Assembly (NCBI RefSeq): GCF_018687715.1
Contig: NC_056755.1
Coordinates: 21,917,501 to 21,981,500, forward strand
Length of the DNA: 64,000 bases
Reading direction: 5' to 3'
Source: Carya illinoinensis
Lineage: Eukaryota; Streptophyta; Magnoliopsida; Fagales; Juglandaceae
Under the pieces are notes generated by a model, which was not told the DNA's origin, ran no database searches, and was given only the letters and a program-made list of their open reading frames with translations. Within the stretch, counting starts at the first letter, position 1. Each line of letters opens with the position of its first letter. Shown piece after piece: positions 45,302 to 56,728 of this stretch. The position numbers were made by a program, and so were the translations under genes.

Positions 45302-45913
45302 TGATGAGCCCAAGGTGGACCAAGTCGTAAATATCTTTTGTAAGTTTCAAATGGGGCAATTACATGATCAAGAGTTAAGAAGATCAAGGAAGCTATGCAA
45401 GGATGGTTGAAATCCACTTGAGAAGTGTTTAGCAAGAGCCCAACATTCAAGATGGGATTGAGAAAAGGAGATCCAATTTTCATCCATGTGATACGCTATG
45501 GAAGACATGAATTGGGCCTATTGTTATTGAAAGACTTGGACTTATTTATTTCATTAAAAGAGCTTATTTTATTAGTTTAGAATAAGTGGGCTTGAAGATG
45601 CTTAGCTCACATATGTCTTATTTTCAATGAACTAGAGTTTTTGGAGAGGCCTTGCATTTTGGCCAAGGGCTTATTTGGAAAGTTATTATTTTATGTGAAC
45701 TAAGATTTTAGAAGTTACTATAGCACAGCACTGGATTTACTCCTTATAATTAGGGTTCTTCAACTAGTCTAGATTTTAATATAATTTAGGTTCTTGAAAT
45801 GAGTTCTCAACGGGTCTAGATTCTCTATCAATTGACTTGAGTTTGGCTTTCTTGGGTTTGTTTTTCCAATATTGTTGTTGGGTCTCAAAGTGAGTCAATT
45901 GGGATTCACATCA
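45302..45913 (+). repeat. 3' LTR of the deleted gypsy
   Basis: 612 bp with the same ends as the left LTR, plus a deletion near 45725. Followed by GTTAG. Confidence 0.88.
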
Positions 45914-45918
45914 GTTAG

Positions 45919-46574
45919 GATAGTGAGTTTGCAACTACTCCACAAGAACCCAAAATGAGTCTTACTCAAGAGCCCCACGCCATTTAACCAATAACTCAAT
46001 CAATGGTTTATTGTTAAGGCATGCATTCTTCTTTGCAATTTAGCCTCTGGTTCAGTCCTCAAACCCCTATGAGAATCAAGTAATGGCAATGAGGATGAAA
46101 TATTAGTTGTTGGTCCAACATGTTTCCTCAATCTTGAGACATTGAAAACTGGATGGACGGATGAATTTTTTGGCAATTCCAGTTTATATGCTACTTCCCC
46201 CAATGAGTCTAGAACTTAAAAGTGGCTACAATTTTGTTGCTAACTTAGGATTCGCAACTTGTACCAAACTATGTTGTTTATACTTCTGCAACTTTAGATA
46301 CACTATCTCCAACCTGAAATTGCCTCTATGTGTGGTGTTTATCATCTTGTTGTTTCACGTTAGATTGAGCAGCTGGGAGATTCTTCTTCAACAGCATTAA
46401 AATTTCTACCCTTGATTTTTACTCAAAATTAATTGTCTCATTGTGTGTTGTGCTTGCTACAAATTGAATAAGGGAAAGGGGTGGAACATCATGCAAAGCC
46501 CTCAAATGGTGTAATTCTAGTTGATATGTGGACTAATGTGTTGTACTACCATTCTGCCCAAGGAAACCAATGAA
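45919..46574 (-). pseudogene. C-terminal integrase part of the old gypsy
   Basis: The minus strand reads WVHWFPWAEWYYNT and STRITPFEGFA (46570-46500), then VAYKLELPKNSSVHPVFNVS and RLRKHVGPT (46190-46110), the post-integrase module of plant gypsy elements. An end piece (about 45960-45930) reads FWVLVE-like, resembling the chromodomain-side tail. This continues the domain cut at 48845 by the inserted LTR. Confidence 0.8.
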
Positions 46575-46579
46575 CCCAT

Positions 46580-48839
46580 TGTGACGCCCCCAATTCCCAC
46601 GTACGGACACGTGGAAAATCGAAGTGTCAGGATGATGACAACACAGTTCACCATCCTATCGCCAAGTGCCAAATGTGTGTACATGCAACAAGTGTACAAT
46701 AAAAACCCGCAGCGGATAATAAAAGTCTTATAACTAAGTACCAGAATTTTTGTTTAATACAAACTCGTTTAAACCATACATAATAAAATATTACAAGTTT
46801 CAAATATTGTTTCAAACCAAAATACAAGCCATAAAAACTGATAGAGAATATTTTTAAACATTAAAGACTTTAAGTCAAAACTCTGGAGGAGCCGCCTCCT
46901 CGGGCTCAGCCTCCTCCTCCTCCTTAACATCTGCATCAAAATCTACGGTACCAAAATGGTGCCGCAGGTAAGTAATATTCCAAACGCCACAAGATAAAAA
47001 TATATTAAACTCAACAATATGCATGAAAGAATACCAAATGCACATATTCCATAAATCCACATTTTTTCACGCACGCCAAAATTTCATTTTGGCCCAAAAC
47101 ATATCCTTTAAACAAATCCTTGCCATTATCCCAGATAATGGCCCACATCAAGAAAACCATCACTTTTCCAGAAAATGGATCACAATAACCTCGAACAAAA
47201 TCTCACCATTTTTCCAGAAAATGGCCCGTATCCAATATCCAAAACTCGTTCCAATTTATTGTGTGCACCATGATCTCCACTAGGGATCATTGACACACTC
47301 TGGCTCCTGTGCCACACCGCATGTAACGACTACACATGTGACATCTAAACGAGTGATATCCAGTCTCGCGCCCAGCGCGTACCTGGACTAGGCCATCCTT
47401 TAGTCCCTGCTAGCCTAGGGACCACGGAGTCGACACGACAGCGTTACCGTATCGTGCGATCCGGTCATCGCCCAGCGAGAACTCAGGGGATGTCACTTAG
47501 TATTATCCACTCCCGAGTGACCAGAGGAGCTCCATCGAGATAATACCCCATCCTGGCTTGGGGTCGTGATACACACGCACCCGAAAATCCATTTATACTG
47601 ATAAAATCAATTTTTCTCAATTTAAAACATGTACATGAATGCACCATGTAATGCACACCTCAAGACACAATTTATCCAACAAATAACAATATCAACAATA
47701 ATAAACAACTCCGTCCTCCAATCCATCCGACCCCCGACTCCTCGGACTCAGTCCGAAATAACCAACCAATTAATGAATTTATTGAAAAATTAATAATATA
47801 TTTAAATCCAAAATAGAGTTTAGAAAATACTTACAGTGCTATATGATAATTTTTGAAAGATTAAGGAGCTACAAACGGTGGAGAAAAAGTAACGTAACAG
47901 TGTAAAATATACTGTGGCCGTGGGTTGTAAAATACCCACTTTTAAACGGGGACAAACCAAGACTTGGGATTGATAGGGAATGGCCTAGAAGTGTTTATGA
48001 AACTAATGGAAGTGAGAGTTGGCTGTGGGTGGCGGTGGAAATGGCGGTGGAAGTGAAAAACTGCAAAAACAAGGATGACCTCGTGGGAGCTGCTCCGGCA
48101 ACGGATCAGAGCTGGAAATGGGTGGTTTAGGATGGCAAGAGGTAGGTGATGAAGTGGTGAAGAGATGGTGACCGGAGGTGGAACGACGGTGGCGGAAAAG
48201 CACAAAAGCCGTGCAGCTTGGAGGAGCTCATGGCGGCTAACGGTAGCTCAGATGGAGGTGAAATTTGGTGGGGAGGTGTGTCGGCCGGAGGGGAAGATTT
48301 TTGGGTGGGTGGTGTCGACTAAGTCGCTGGCAAGCGGCGGTTCTGGGCAGTGGAACGAAAATGGGCGGAAATGGAGGAGAGAGAGAGTGTCGCGCACGGG
48401 AGAAGAACCGGAGAAGAAAGAAGAAGAAAAAAGAAAGAAAAATGAAAGAAAAAGAGAAAGAAAAAGAAAAAGAGAAAAAGAAAAGATGGGGAAAAGAAAT
48501 GAGGTCCAATCCTCACCTCTAGAGTTTAGAAACTGATCCAACAAAAACAATTTTAAAAGCTATAAAACGACTAAATTAATTTAAATACCACATCAAGCTA
48601 AAATATAATAAATAACTAGTAAAAACTAACAACTAAATTTTAAATCCAAAAATAAACTAAAATAAATTATACAGCAATTTAAAATCAAAACGATAATTAA
48701 TATTAAGAAAGCTCCACAAACAAATATTACAACTAAATAAATCCAATTAAAATACAATAATTTGAAATAAAAGAACTAATATTTTAATTAAATTAAAATA
48801 CTCCTTCAGTGAAAATACACGTAAAAACGGGATGTCACA
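46580..48839. mobile_element. 2.26-kb solo-LTR-like insertion in gypsy integrase
   Basis: The ends are TGTGACGCCCCC and GGGATGTCACA (TG...CA), with a perfect 5-bp duplication CCCAT at 46575-46579 and 48840-48844. It interrupts integrase between a CERPK*W-like piece (48845 side) and WVHW (46574 side). It has no coding domain; reading frames at 47942-48550 lie in a GA/CT-rich tract and look like shadows. Related sequence occurs in reverse orientation in 50929-53618: the stretch at 47505-47575 matches 52735-52800 (ATTATCTCGGTGGAG and CACTCGGGAGTG). A solo LTR left by recombination is the simplest reading. Confidence 0.82.
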
Positions 48840-48844
48840 CCCAT

Positions 48845-50928
48845 TACTTTGGTCTCTCACACACAAAGTATCTAAGATACTATTGCACACACTTGTCACC
48901 TATTTCAGTTTGCCCATCTAATTGAGGATGGTACGCAGAGCTGAAATGCAACTTAGTGCCATGTAATCTAAACAGCTCCCTCCAAAAATTACTCGAGAAA
49001 GTCACATCTCTATCTATTACAATTGTTGTTGGCATACCATGTAACATGAAGATTTGAAAAATAAAAAGCTTAGCCACTGAAGCTGCATTAAGGATGAGAT
49101 AATGGGAAAAAAAAAACATGTTTTGTAAATCAATCAACCACTACAAAAATAACAGAAAATCCTTTTGAGGTAGGAAGGGCATCGATAAAATTTATGGAGA
49201 TATCACTCCATGATCTAGTGGGAATTGGCAATGGTTGTAACAAGCTAGCTAATTGCAAATTCTTCACCTTGCACTTTTGACAATATGCACATTCTCTAAT
49301 AAACTTCTTAATGTCCCCCCTCATAGCAATCTAAATAGAAGTTGCCTTGGCTCGATGCAAAGATTCTTAATATCCATAATGTTCCCCAAAAGCACTATTG
49401 TGCAAGGACTGGAACACTTGTTCCTTCAAAGGAGATAGGGCTGATAGAATTAATCTTCATTTCTTAAATAATAGCCTTTTTTTTTTCTTTTTTCTTTTTT
49501 TACTTCAAAGGTTTGATCTGTAGAAAACCCTCATTGCGAGTTTATGCAAATCTCATAAACTTGTTCATCCTGCAAGTAAGAAGCCTTCAATTCTTCTAAC
49601 CACACTGTATCCAAAACTGTGATATCAAACAAGCTTGCTTCTTCCTCTATAACCTTATCCCATATTGAAAGAGCATATGCAGCCACATTCTCTTTGCCCT
49701 TAATGTAGTCAAGGATAAAATCATACTCAAGTAACTTGCTTATCCATTTCTGTTGTGATGGGGTCCCTATATTTGCTCCAACAAAAATTTTAAACTTTGT
49801 TAGCCAATTTTGATAACAAAAGTAGTCCCCAAAAGGTAGGGTCTCAACGTCTTGACAACCAACACCAATGCTAATAGTTCTTTCTCGTATGTGGGTAAGT
49901 CCAATGCCTGGCCTTTTAAGGCTTAACTCAAGTACACCAAAGGTCTTTCATGTTGCATCAACATAGCCCTAATACCCCTTCCTAATGCATCACACTCGTT
50001 CATAAAATGTCTGAAAATTTAGGTAAGGCTAAAATGGGTGGATTGGTTACTGCCTGTTTTAATGCCTCAAAAGCTTGTGATGCTTCAGACCCCCAAATAA
50101 AGGCATCCTTCTTCAATAATTCAGTGAGTGGGCCAGCAATCAAACCATAGCTTCTAACAAATTTTCTGTAATATCCAATTAGTCCAAGGAACCCCCTTAA
50201 AGACTAAATGGATTTTGGTAAAGGCCATTTAATCATAGCCATAATCTTGGATATATGCTTTTACCCCTCTAGCAGAAACTAAGTGCCCAAGATAGTCAAT
50301 CTCATCACAAACAAACTTACACTTACTTCTATTAGCAAAAAGTGTGTTCTTTGCTAAGATTTCTAGTACCATTGATAAATGTCATAAATGTTCTTCTTTG
50401 TTCATGCTATATATCAATATATCATCAAAGAAAGCTATAACAAATTTTCTTAAGAAATGCTGGAATACCTCATTCATCAAGGCCTAAAAAGAGTCTAGAG
50501 GTTAAGCCAAAAGGCATAACCAAAAACTCATAGTGCTTGGGTGTGTTCTAAATGCAGTTTTCTCAATATTACCCTCCCTAACACGAATTTGATGGTATCC
50601 AGACTTGAGGTCTAGTTTGGAAAAAATTGTCGCTTCACATAGCTCATTCAGCAATTCATCAATAACAGGATGGGAAAATTATCCTTCACTGTTTTCCTAT
50701 TGAGTGTTCTCTAATCAATGCACATGCACTATGATTCATCAACTTTTCTCACTAAAAGTATAGGTAAAGAAAATGGGTACTGGATACTTATAACCACTCC
50801 TGCATCAAGCAATTCTTTCACTATTTTTTCAATCTTGGATTTCAGTAAAAAGGGTAGTTGTATGGTCTACTAGCAGTGTACCCTCATTGAGATTGATTTT
50901 GTAATCCTTATTCCTCTTAAGTGGTAAA
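48845..50928 (-). pseudogene. RT, RNase H and integrase of the old Ty3/gypsy
   Basis: From right to left: KIVKELLDAGVVISIQYPFS and PILLVRKVDES (about 50830-50740), [16 protein letters not shown] (about 50620), [11 protein letters not shown] (about 50415) with the Asp pair of the RT site, then RNase H pieces and MRGDIKKFIRECAYCQKCKV (49324), the integrase zinc-binding CxxC. Next is WSDISINFIDALPTSKGFSV (about 49220), then HGMPTTIVIDRDVTFSSNFW and LHFSSAYHPQLDGQTE (49040-48890), the core. Stops and shifts are scattered throughout. It is interrupted at 48845 and ends at 50928 where LTR-like DNA begins. Confidence 0.85.
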
Positions 50929-53618
50929 TGTAACAGCCCATTATAAATTCAGCGGATAACTTTTTTTAGGCTTTAGGAACATTGTGAAAACCCCATAAAG
51001 GTCTCACAAATTGATCAATCACGTAAGTTTTAGTCTGTGAGCTTAGTTAGTTTTTACTCACTTTGGTGACAGAAATGTGATTTTATTTATTTAAGGTATT
51101 ATGAGTGTGGGAATGAGAAATATTTTTGCACCATTAGTCTCAAATGAATATTTAGTATTTTATGGACAACAAAACAATTTTCATTTTCCAGATGATAGTT
51201 GTTCCAAAATGTGTTTTGATTTATTGGAGATGCTTAGGAGTTGGACATGAAGCCCAGCCTTAAAGACCCAATCACATTCCTTTTATCTCTTGTTATTGTG
51301 AGCTTGGCTCGTGTAGAACCCAATCTATGAAACAAATAGGCCTAAATGCCTTCCAATGCATCGTTGTTTTGACCCTATGAAGAAAACCCTAAAGCCTTCT
51401 TTCCCCCAATGCCGCACAACCCTTCTTTCCCTCCTCCTTTGTTTTTTTTTTTTTTTTTTCCCCTCATTTTTCATCCCTTTAGTAGGTAGTGGCTGTTCCA
51501 CCACCCGAGTCCACCATCATGCCAACTCCACGTGTTAGTATTGTTCCATCCCCCTCCACCACCATTAGACCACCGCCCACAACCCCCTGTTGAAAGCCGA
51601 ATTCATCACACACTACGCATGGCTTCTTGGCCATGTGAGCACCGTCGGTCATGCCTATCACATGCACAAGCACAGGCTTGGACACTGCGAGCCCTTCCTC
51701 TGAGGTTAGCGCACCACATAGTGTGCCTAATCACCCCTGAAGGTGAGGTTTGTCCCAAGTGGGTCTCTCAGCCTATAAATAGGCCAAACCACTCTTCCCT
51801 TCGAAACCATCCCAAACCTCTTCATCTGCTAAAATCGCATCTCATCTTCTATCTCTCCCTTTGATTTTCCTTCTCGTAGGTCTTAGGAAAATTTTCCCCA
51901 AGAGTCGCCATGCGTCACCACATGCCACTGATCCTAGTTGCATCCTAGCAGTCATCTGACCACCCCCTCTCCTATTCTCCTCCTCCCTCGATTTCACCCC
52001 AACCAATGGGCTAAAACCCAAATTTTGGGTTGCTTTGTCATGAACCACCACCCTCTGCCGCAAGATTTCCTTCATCCACCCTCCGTCATTTCAAATATGT
52101 CACCTCTTAAAATAATCTAGCAATTAGCTCCACTATTATGCTGAGATTCGTCTCTACCACCACGCATAGCCACTGTCGCCGCCACCACAGTAAGTCGTGT
52201 TTCACTTTGTTAGTAAATTAAATTTTTAGTCATCATCAAGTTTAACTAACTGATTTTCCAACTCACAGGGATGTGCATGCACACACTTGTGGATAATTTA
52301 AGTTAGCACACTTAATCATATAGAAATTTGCCATTTCATATTGTAAGTAAAACACTAACCCTTGGAATACTGACATTGAAAAATAAATAAACTGTGCTTT
52401 ATTGCAATCTATTTGTGATTGGTTAAGTGGTCGGGGGCCTTAGTTGGGATATAATATTGTAGTTGGTATTGGGATTATTTTGCTGAGGGCCAAGAGAAGC
52501 GTTGGGAATCACTTGTAGTTGTGATGTGTGAATCTGCGAATCTATCTGTTGTTCTGCCATTGGTTGATGTATAATTGCCATGTCATCCAATATCTGCCTG
52601 TTCATGCATCTACATTTTTATTTACCTGTGATTAAATTATTAATTGTGCTTTGTTTTCTGATTGTGTTGTGAAAGTGGAAAACTGTGTTTTGGTGTCAAA
52701 AGACTAAAAACGTATTTTTGTGGGTGTGTGCATATCACGACCCCAAACCAAGATGTGGCATTATCTCGGTGGAGTTTCTCTAGTCACTCGGGAGTGTGTA
52801 AAACTGATTGATGTGTCCTAGGTTGTTGCTGGGCCACAACGGGCTTAGAAGAGATGGTAACGCTCTCATGTTGACTTTATGGCTTCTCTACTAGCAGTGG
52901 CTAGAGGATGCCTAGTCACGTATGCTCCGGTCGTAGAGCTAGGCATCACTTGTTACGAAGTCACACGTACGATTGTTACCTATGACAAACAAAGCCAAGG
53001 TATGCACATGGTCCATAGGGGGAGACCATGGTGCATGCGTAGTTGAATGGATGCTTTAAAAATGGAAATGTGGATTTTTGAGAGTGTGGTTTTCCTAGAA
53101 TTATTGAGAAAGGAATTGGTTTGGTACAATTTTGGTAATGCTAAAATATCTCATTTTTTCCATTGTTGTGTTATGTCCACATTTTTCCATGTTTGTATTT
53201 TTTAGTGTCATTCTATTGGCTTTACTTACTGAGATTATGAAATCTCACTGTGGTGTCCCCACTTGCGATTCCACATAGACCAAGCGAAGAATGGATTCGA
53301 ACTTGGAGGATCGGCTTTGCTAGAGGAGTGAAGACTTGGGTACCTTTCCCCTTATGTAGCGTTAATTGGTGTATTCCTTTTATTTAGTTGGGTGATTGGA
53401 TTAATTTTATGTCAGGGATTGAGAGATTTGTGGCTTATGGATATTTTGCGTGGTGATGTAAACTTAAATTTTCTAGTACTATTGTAATTAATTAATTTTT
53501 CTTTTTATATTTTCACTGCAAATTAACTATACACATTTATTGAGCATGTGAGCACACATTATGTTTTCCTGTTATGTGATGGGTGTTTGACCCAAGCGGC
53601 CAACAACTTGGCGTCACA
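50929..53618 (+). mobile_element. Gypsy LTR-like sequence abutting the old gypsy RT
   Basis: It begins TGTAACAGCCCATTATAAAT exactly where the RT reading stops and reaches GGCGTCACA at 53618, so the ends resemble TGTGACGCC / TGTAACAGCCC. Near 53222-53250 it has TTTACTTACTGAGATTATGA and ATCTCAC, a pattern common near the 3' end of plant gypsy LTRs. I could not find a target duplication, so the right end is a guess. Reading frames at 51356-52120 are not recognisable proteins. Confidence 0.5.
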
Positions 53619-53943
53619 ACACCTACCAGAACCTAAGTGGGAGTCGAGGGCTCCACATTAAAATTTACGAAACAAATTACACTCAGAGTTTTATAGAATT
53701 ATTTAGGATTTTATGGTGTAAAGTTATTTTTAGCATTTTCGAAATGAATAGTAACACCAATGTTAGCCCACAGTCCAGTCGTTTTCAAATCACAGTGTAA
53801 ATTATTTAAATTAGTTTAGAGAAATTTTATTTGAATACATGGCAAGATCTTAGCTACACTTGGTAAATGACACTTGGCACTAAGAGGAACCATGAGATGG
53901 GAATGTAAATGAAATGAAGGAAAATCAAGTATTGTGATCATCC
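53619..53943. other. Spacer; no gene seen
   Basis: No coding signal. Together with 54842 onward it was one stretch before the hAT-like insertion. Confidence 0.4.
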
Positions 53944-53951
53944 CACCTAAG

Positions 53952-54833
53952 TAGGGTTGTAATCGAGCCAAGCCGAGTCGAGCCTGTTTTTAGCTTGCTG
54001 AGCTCGGCTCGACTCAAAATATTCGAACTCGATCTCGAGATTTTTTTTAAAATCTTTGTTCGAGCTCAACTCAATAAGTTAAAATCTTAACTCAAGCTCG
54101 AGCTCGAGCTTGAGCTCGTCCCACAAACGAGTTCGAGTTGAGCCGAGCTCGAGCTTGAACTCAAGCTTGAATTGATTTTTTTAATAAGATTTAATAATTA
54201 ATAAAATAAATAAATAAATAATTAATTAATATTGAATTTATACAACTAACAAGTAAAACCTCTATTAAATTATAAATTTTAAAAAATTTATAAATAATTA
54301 ATATCTAACTAGTTAATATTTATCCAAAATAACAATATATTATATGCCTACATATATTATTAATACACACACTTAAAAAGATAGCATATATCTATTTCAT
54401 ATATGGTTCCCACATACTAGTATATGAAATTATTAAATTTTATCGACTAATTATTATACAAATTATAAAATATACCTATGAAGTATATTCATTATATAGA
54501 CATAAGTAATTAGAATACATATTATATATTTAATTATAAAAGTGGTATGCTTATATTATTAGCTAATGCATATATACATGCATATGTGTATGTATATATT
54601 TATCAATATATGAATAAGTTTTAATTGAGTCGAGCTAACAAGTCGACTCGAGCATAAACAAGTGAGCCTTAGTTGAGTCTAGTCGAGTTTTGTCGAGTAT
54701 ATGTCATTTACAAAATCGAGCGGGCATCTGCTTTCACAAACGAGTTTCTTTTTTCACGAGTTGAGTTTGATTCGAGTTTAACCGAGCGAGTACCGAGCGG
54801 GCTATCGAACAGACTGGTTTATTTACAGCTCTA
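53952..54833. mobile_element. 882-bp non-autonomous hAT-like element with GAGCTCG motifs
   Basis: The ends are TAGGGTTGTAATC and, inverted, TAGAGCTGTAAAT. The flanks CACCTAAG (53944-53951) and AACCTAAG (54834-54841) match at 7 of 8. The arms are dense in GAGCTCGAGCTCG-type palindromes (54090-54160) and GTCGAGT / ACTCGAC motifs, with an AT-rich non-coding core. Confidence 0.75.
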
Positions 54834-54841
54834 AACCTAAG

Positions 54842-56720
54842 CCAAACACTATTCCATCCAACCATTTATTTTTGTGCCAAACCAAAGAGGGCTTCAACCC
54901 TAGTGAAACCCTAAATATTTGAGATCAAATTAAAATCCCAAAACCTTGGTGAAACTCAAAACTCAAAACTGTTACCCCAAACCCAAAAATGGTTACCCTA
55001 ACCCCTAAATGTAGCCGGTTTTAGCCTAGTATTTAATTACTTGATTAAATCACTTTCATAGGCTATTAACCATTCAAATTCATGCCATTACACCCTTATC
55101 CATTCTTTTATACCATAGTATTTTCATTGGAAAAAAAATGGATTTGGCTTGTTAGAAACCTAAACTCCAAACCAAACATTATTGAACCAATAAATTTAGG
55201 TCCACTAAAAATCTCTACCTATGCAAAGATTCTTGAGGAAGTTTCTCCACTGCCATAAATGTAATTTCACTGTCCAAGTTGGCCCCAAATAATGGTTGAT
55301 GGGAAGGCAATCAGCCACCTCACCACCACCCCATCACGCGATAGCTCCAAGGCCGAAAATAGTGTTGTAGTCCATGGCTTTGGCTGACAACGTATCACCA
55401 AATGGTCAACCTCACATCCCCACTTAGTCCCTCTAGTAGTATATGTGTCGTCCATGGCTTGTCCCTTAGGCTTTTGTCACTTTCGATTCACTTTCTTGGA
55501 GAGAACACGAAGAGAGACTTGCGATAATTTTTTTGGCCTTTCTTATTTGAATCTTTTGAAGCCTTTATAAGGATATTCTCACAAAACTCACTCCATATAA
55601 ATTATTGCTCTTTGAGTCTAGTTTTTTGTGAATTTTTGTAGACATTTGTTAGGCGAAAAATCTATTTAAGCATACAAAATACTGGGCGATAACCTGGCCA
55701 GTGTGTGATTATTTGATTTTTGATTTTTTTAAGTTCTTGGCAATATACCAGTTTGATATTTTTATGGTTTAAAGTTAACATGTTAACGTGCACTTTTGAC
55801 GTGGTTTTATTATATGTTGAAAGTTTTTAATAGGAGTTTTGTATAAATCTAGAACGTTGGAAATGGTGGTGTAAAATAGTTTTTGTTTTGAGAAAGTTTA
55901 GATCTTTTACTATGGAAGCATGCTCCTATGGTCTTGATATTCAGCTATGTTGTTCTTATGACTCTGATATATGTTTTAGGAATTTATTTTGAATATTTAT
56001 GATTGTGATCTTGAGGAAATAAATTTTTATACATGTTAAGGTCCAGTTGGATTACAAACTTAAGGCTCACGATGTTTGTTGTGTTTCTATGCAATTTTTT
56101 CCATGTGATCTTAAGTTTAATGCTTATATCAATTGTAGGACTTGAATATGAAGCATATGATATTGTTTCTTGATGGCTTACTTCATGGAAAATTTAGATC
56201 TAGTTATTTGATCAAAAACCAAAATATGTAGCACTTAGTTTTGGAGTAAATGTGTAGAATATTGGTTCATGTTCTGTGCTTTTTGTGATATTTGATTTGT
56301 CTTTTCAAGCATGATATTTATTAAGATTGATTTATGAACATGTTAAGAGTATTTTTTTTTTTTAACTTTTGGAGTGCTTGGAGTTGATTTGAAGAATGAT
56401 AGACCAATAACATCATGGGTTGTTCTTTATGGTCAAAAGACTTGATATTTTGGCATGAAGGAAATTGTAATTTTTATGATATGTGTTTTGCTAATGTCAT
56501 AGGATGATATTAAAGTATAGGGTATGATTTTTTTATGTTGCATGACTCAGTTTTAGCACGAAAGTTAAAGTTTAAAAGAATTACAACAAAATCAAGGATT
56601 TTAGCATTTTTATGTTTCGGCCTATACTTGGTCCTTATAGGTATGCTATGTTTTAAATTTTTCTAATTAAATATTTAGATTTTGTACAAAATTTACATGA
56701 GAAATATAAATTTTGGTGAG
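54842..56720. other. Repeat-like DNA; no gene seen
   Basis: Includes CCCTAGTGAAACCCTAAAT, CAAAACTCAAAACT and CCCTAACCCC stretches and long T-rich DNA. No domain was recognised on either strand. It probably belongs to an LTR or its leader. Confidence 0.4.
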
Positions 56721-56728
56721 TTTTAGAG

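Larger units (their letters stand above)
41516..45913 (+). mobile_element. 4.4-kb internally deleted Ty3/gypsy element
   Basis: LTRs 41516-42300 and 45302-45913 begin TGATG(G/A)GCC and end TTCACATCA. A perfect 5-bp duplication GTTAG flanks it (41511-41515 and 45914-45918). A degenerate primer site TTTGGTATAAAAACCAGG follows the left LTR. The interior codes for a retropepsin, a Lys/Glu-rich linker, an RT N-terminal scrap, the end of RNase H and integrase scraps; the RT core and most of integrase are missing. It is inserted in the minus-strand gypsy element just downstream of that element's coding end. Confidence 0.9.

Noticed and set aside
47942..48550. Overlapping frames on both strands in the solo LTR
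   Set aside because: Low-complexity GA/CT tract inside a TSD-flanked LTR; no domain.
51356..52120. Series of plus-strand frames up to 110 codons
   Set aside because: CT-rich LTR-like DNA, His/Pro/Ser-biased translations, no recognised family or splice sites.
53862..53870. GGTAAATG as possible target duplication partner of GGTAAATG at 50923-50930
   Set aside because: The implied right end would not have the CA expected of an LTR, and the sequence beyond it does not resume the gypsy polyprotein.
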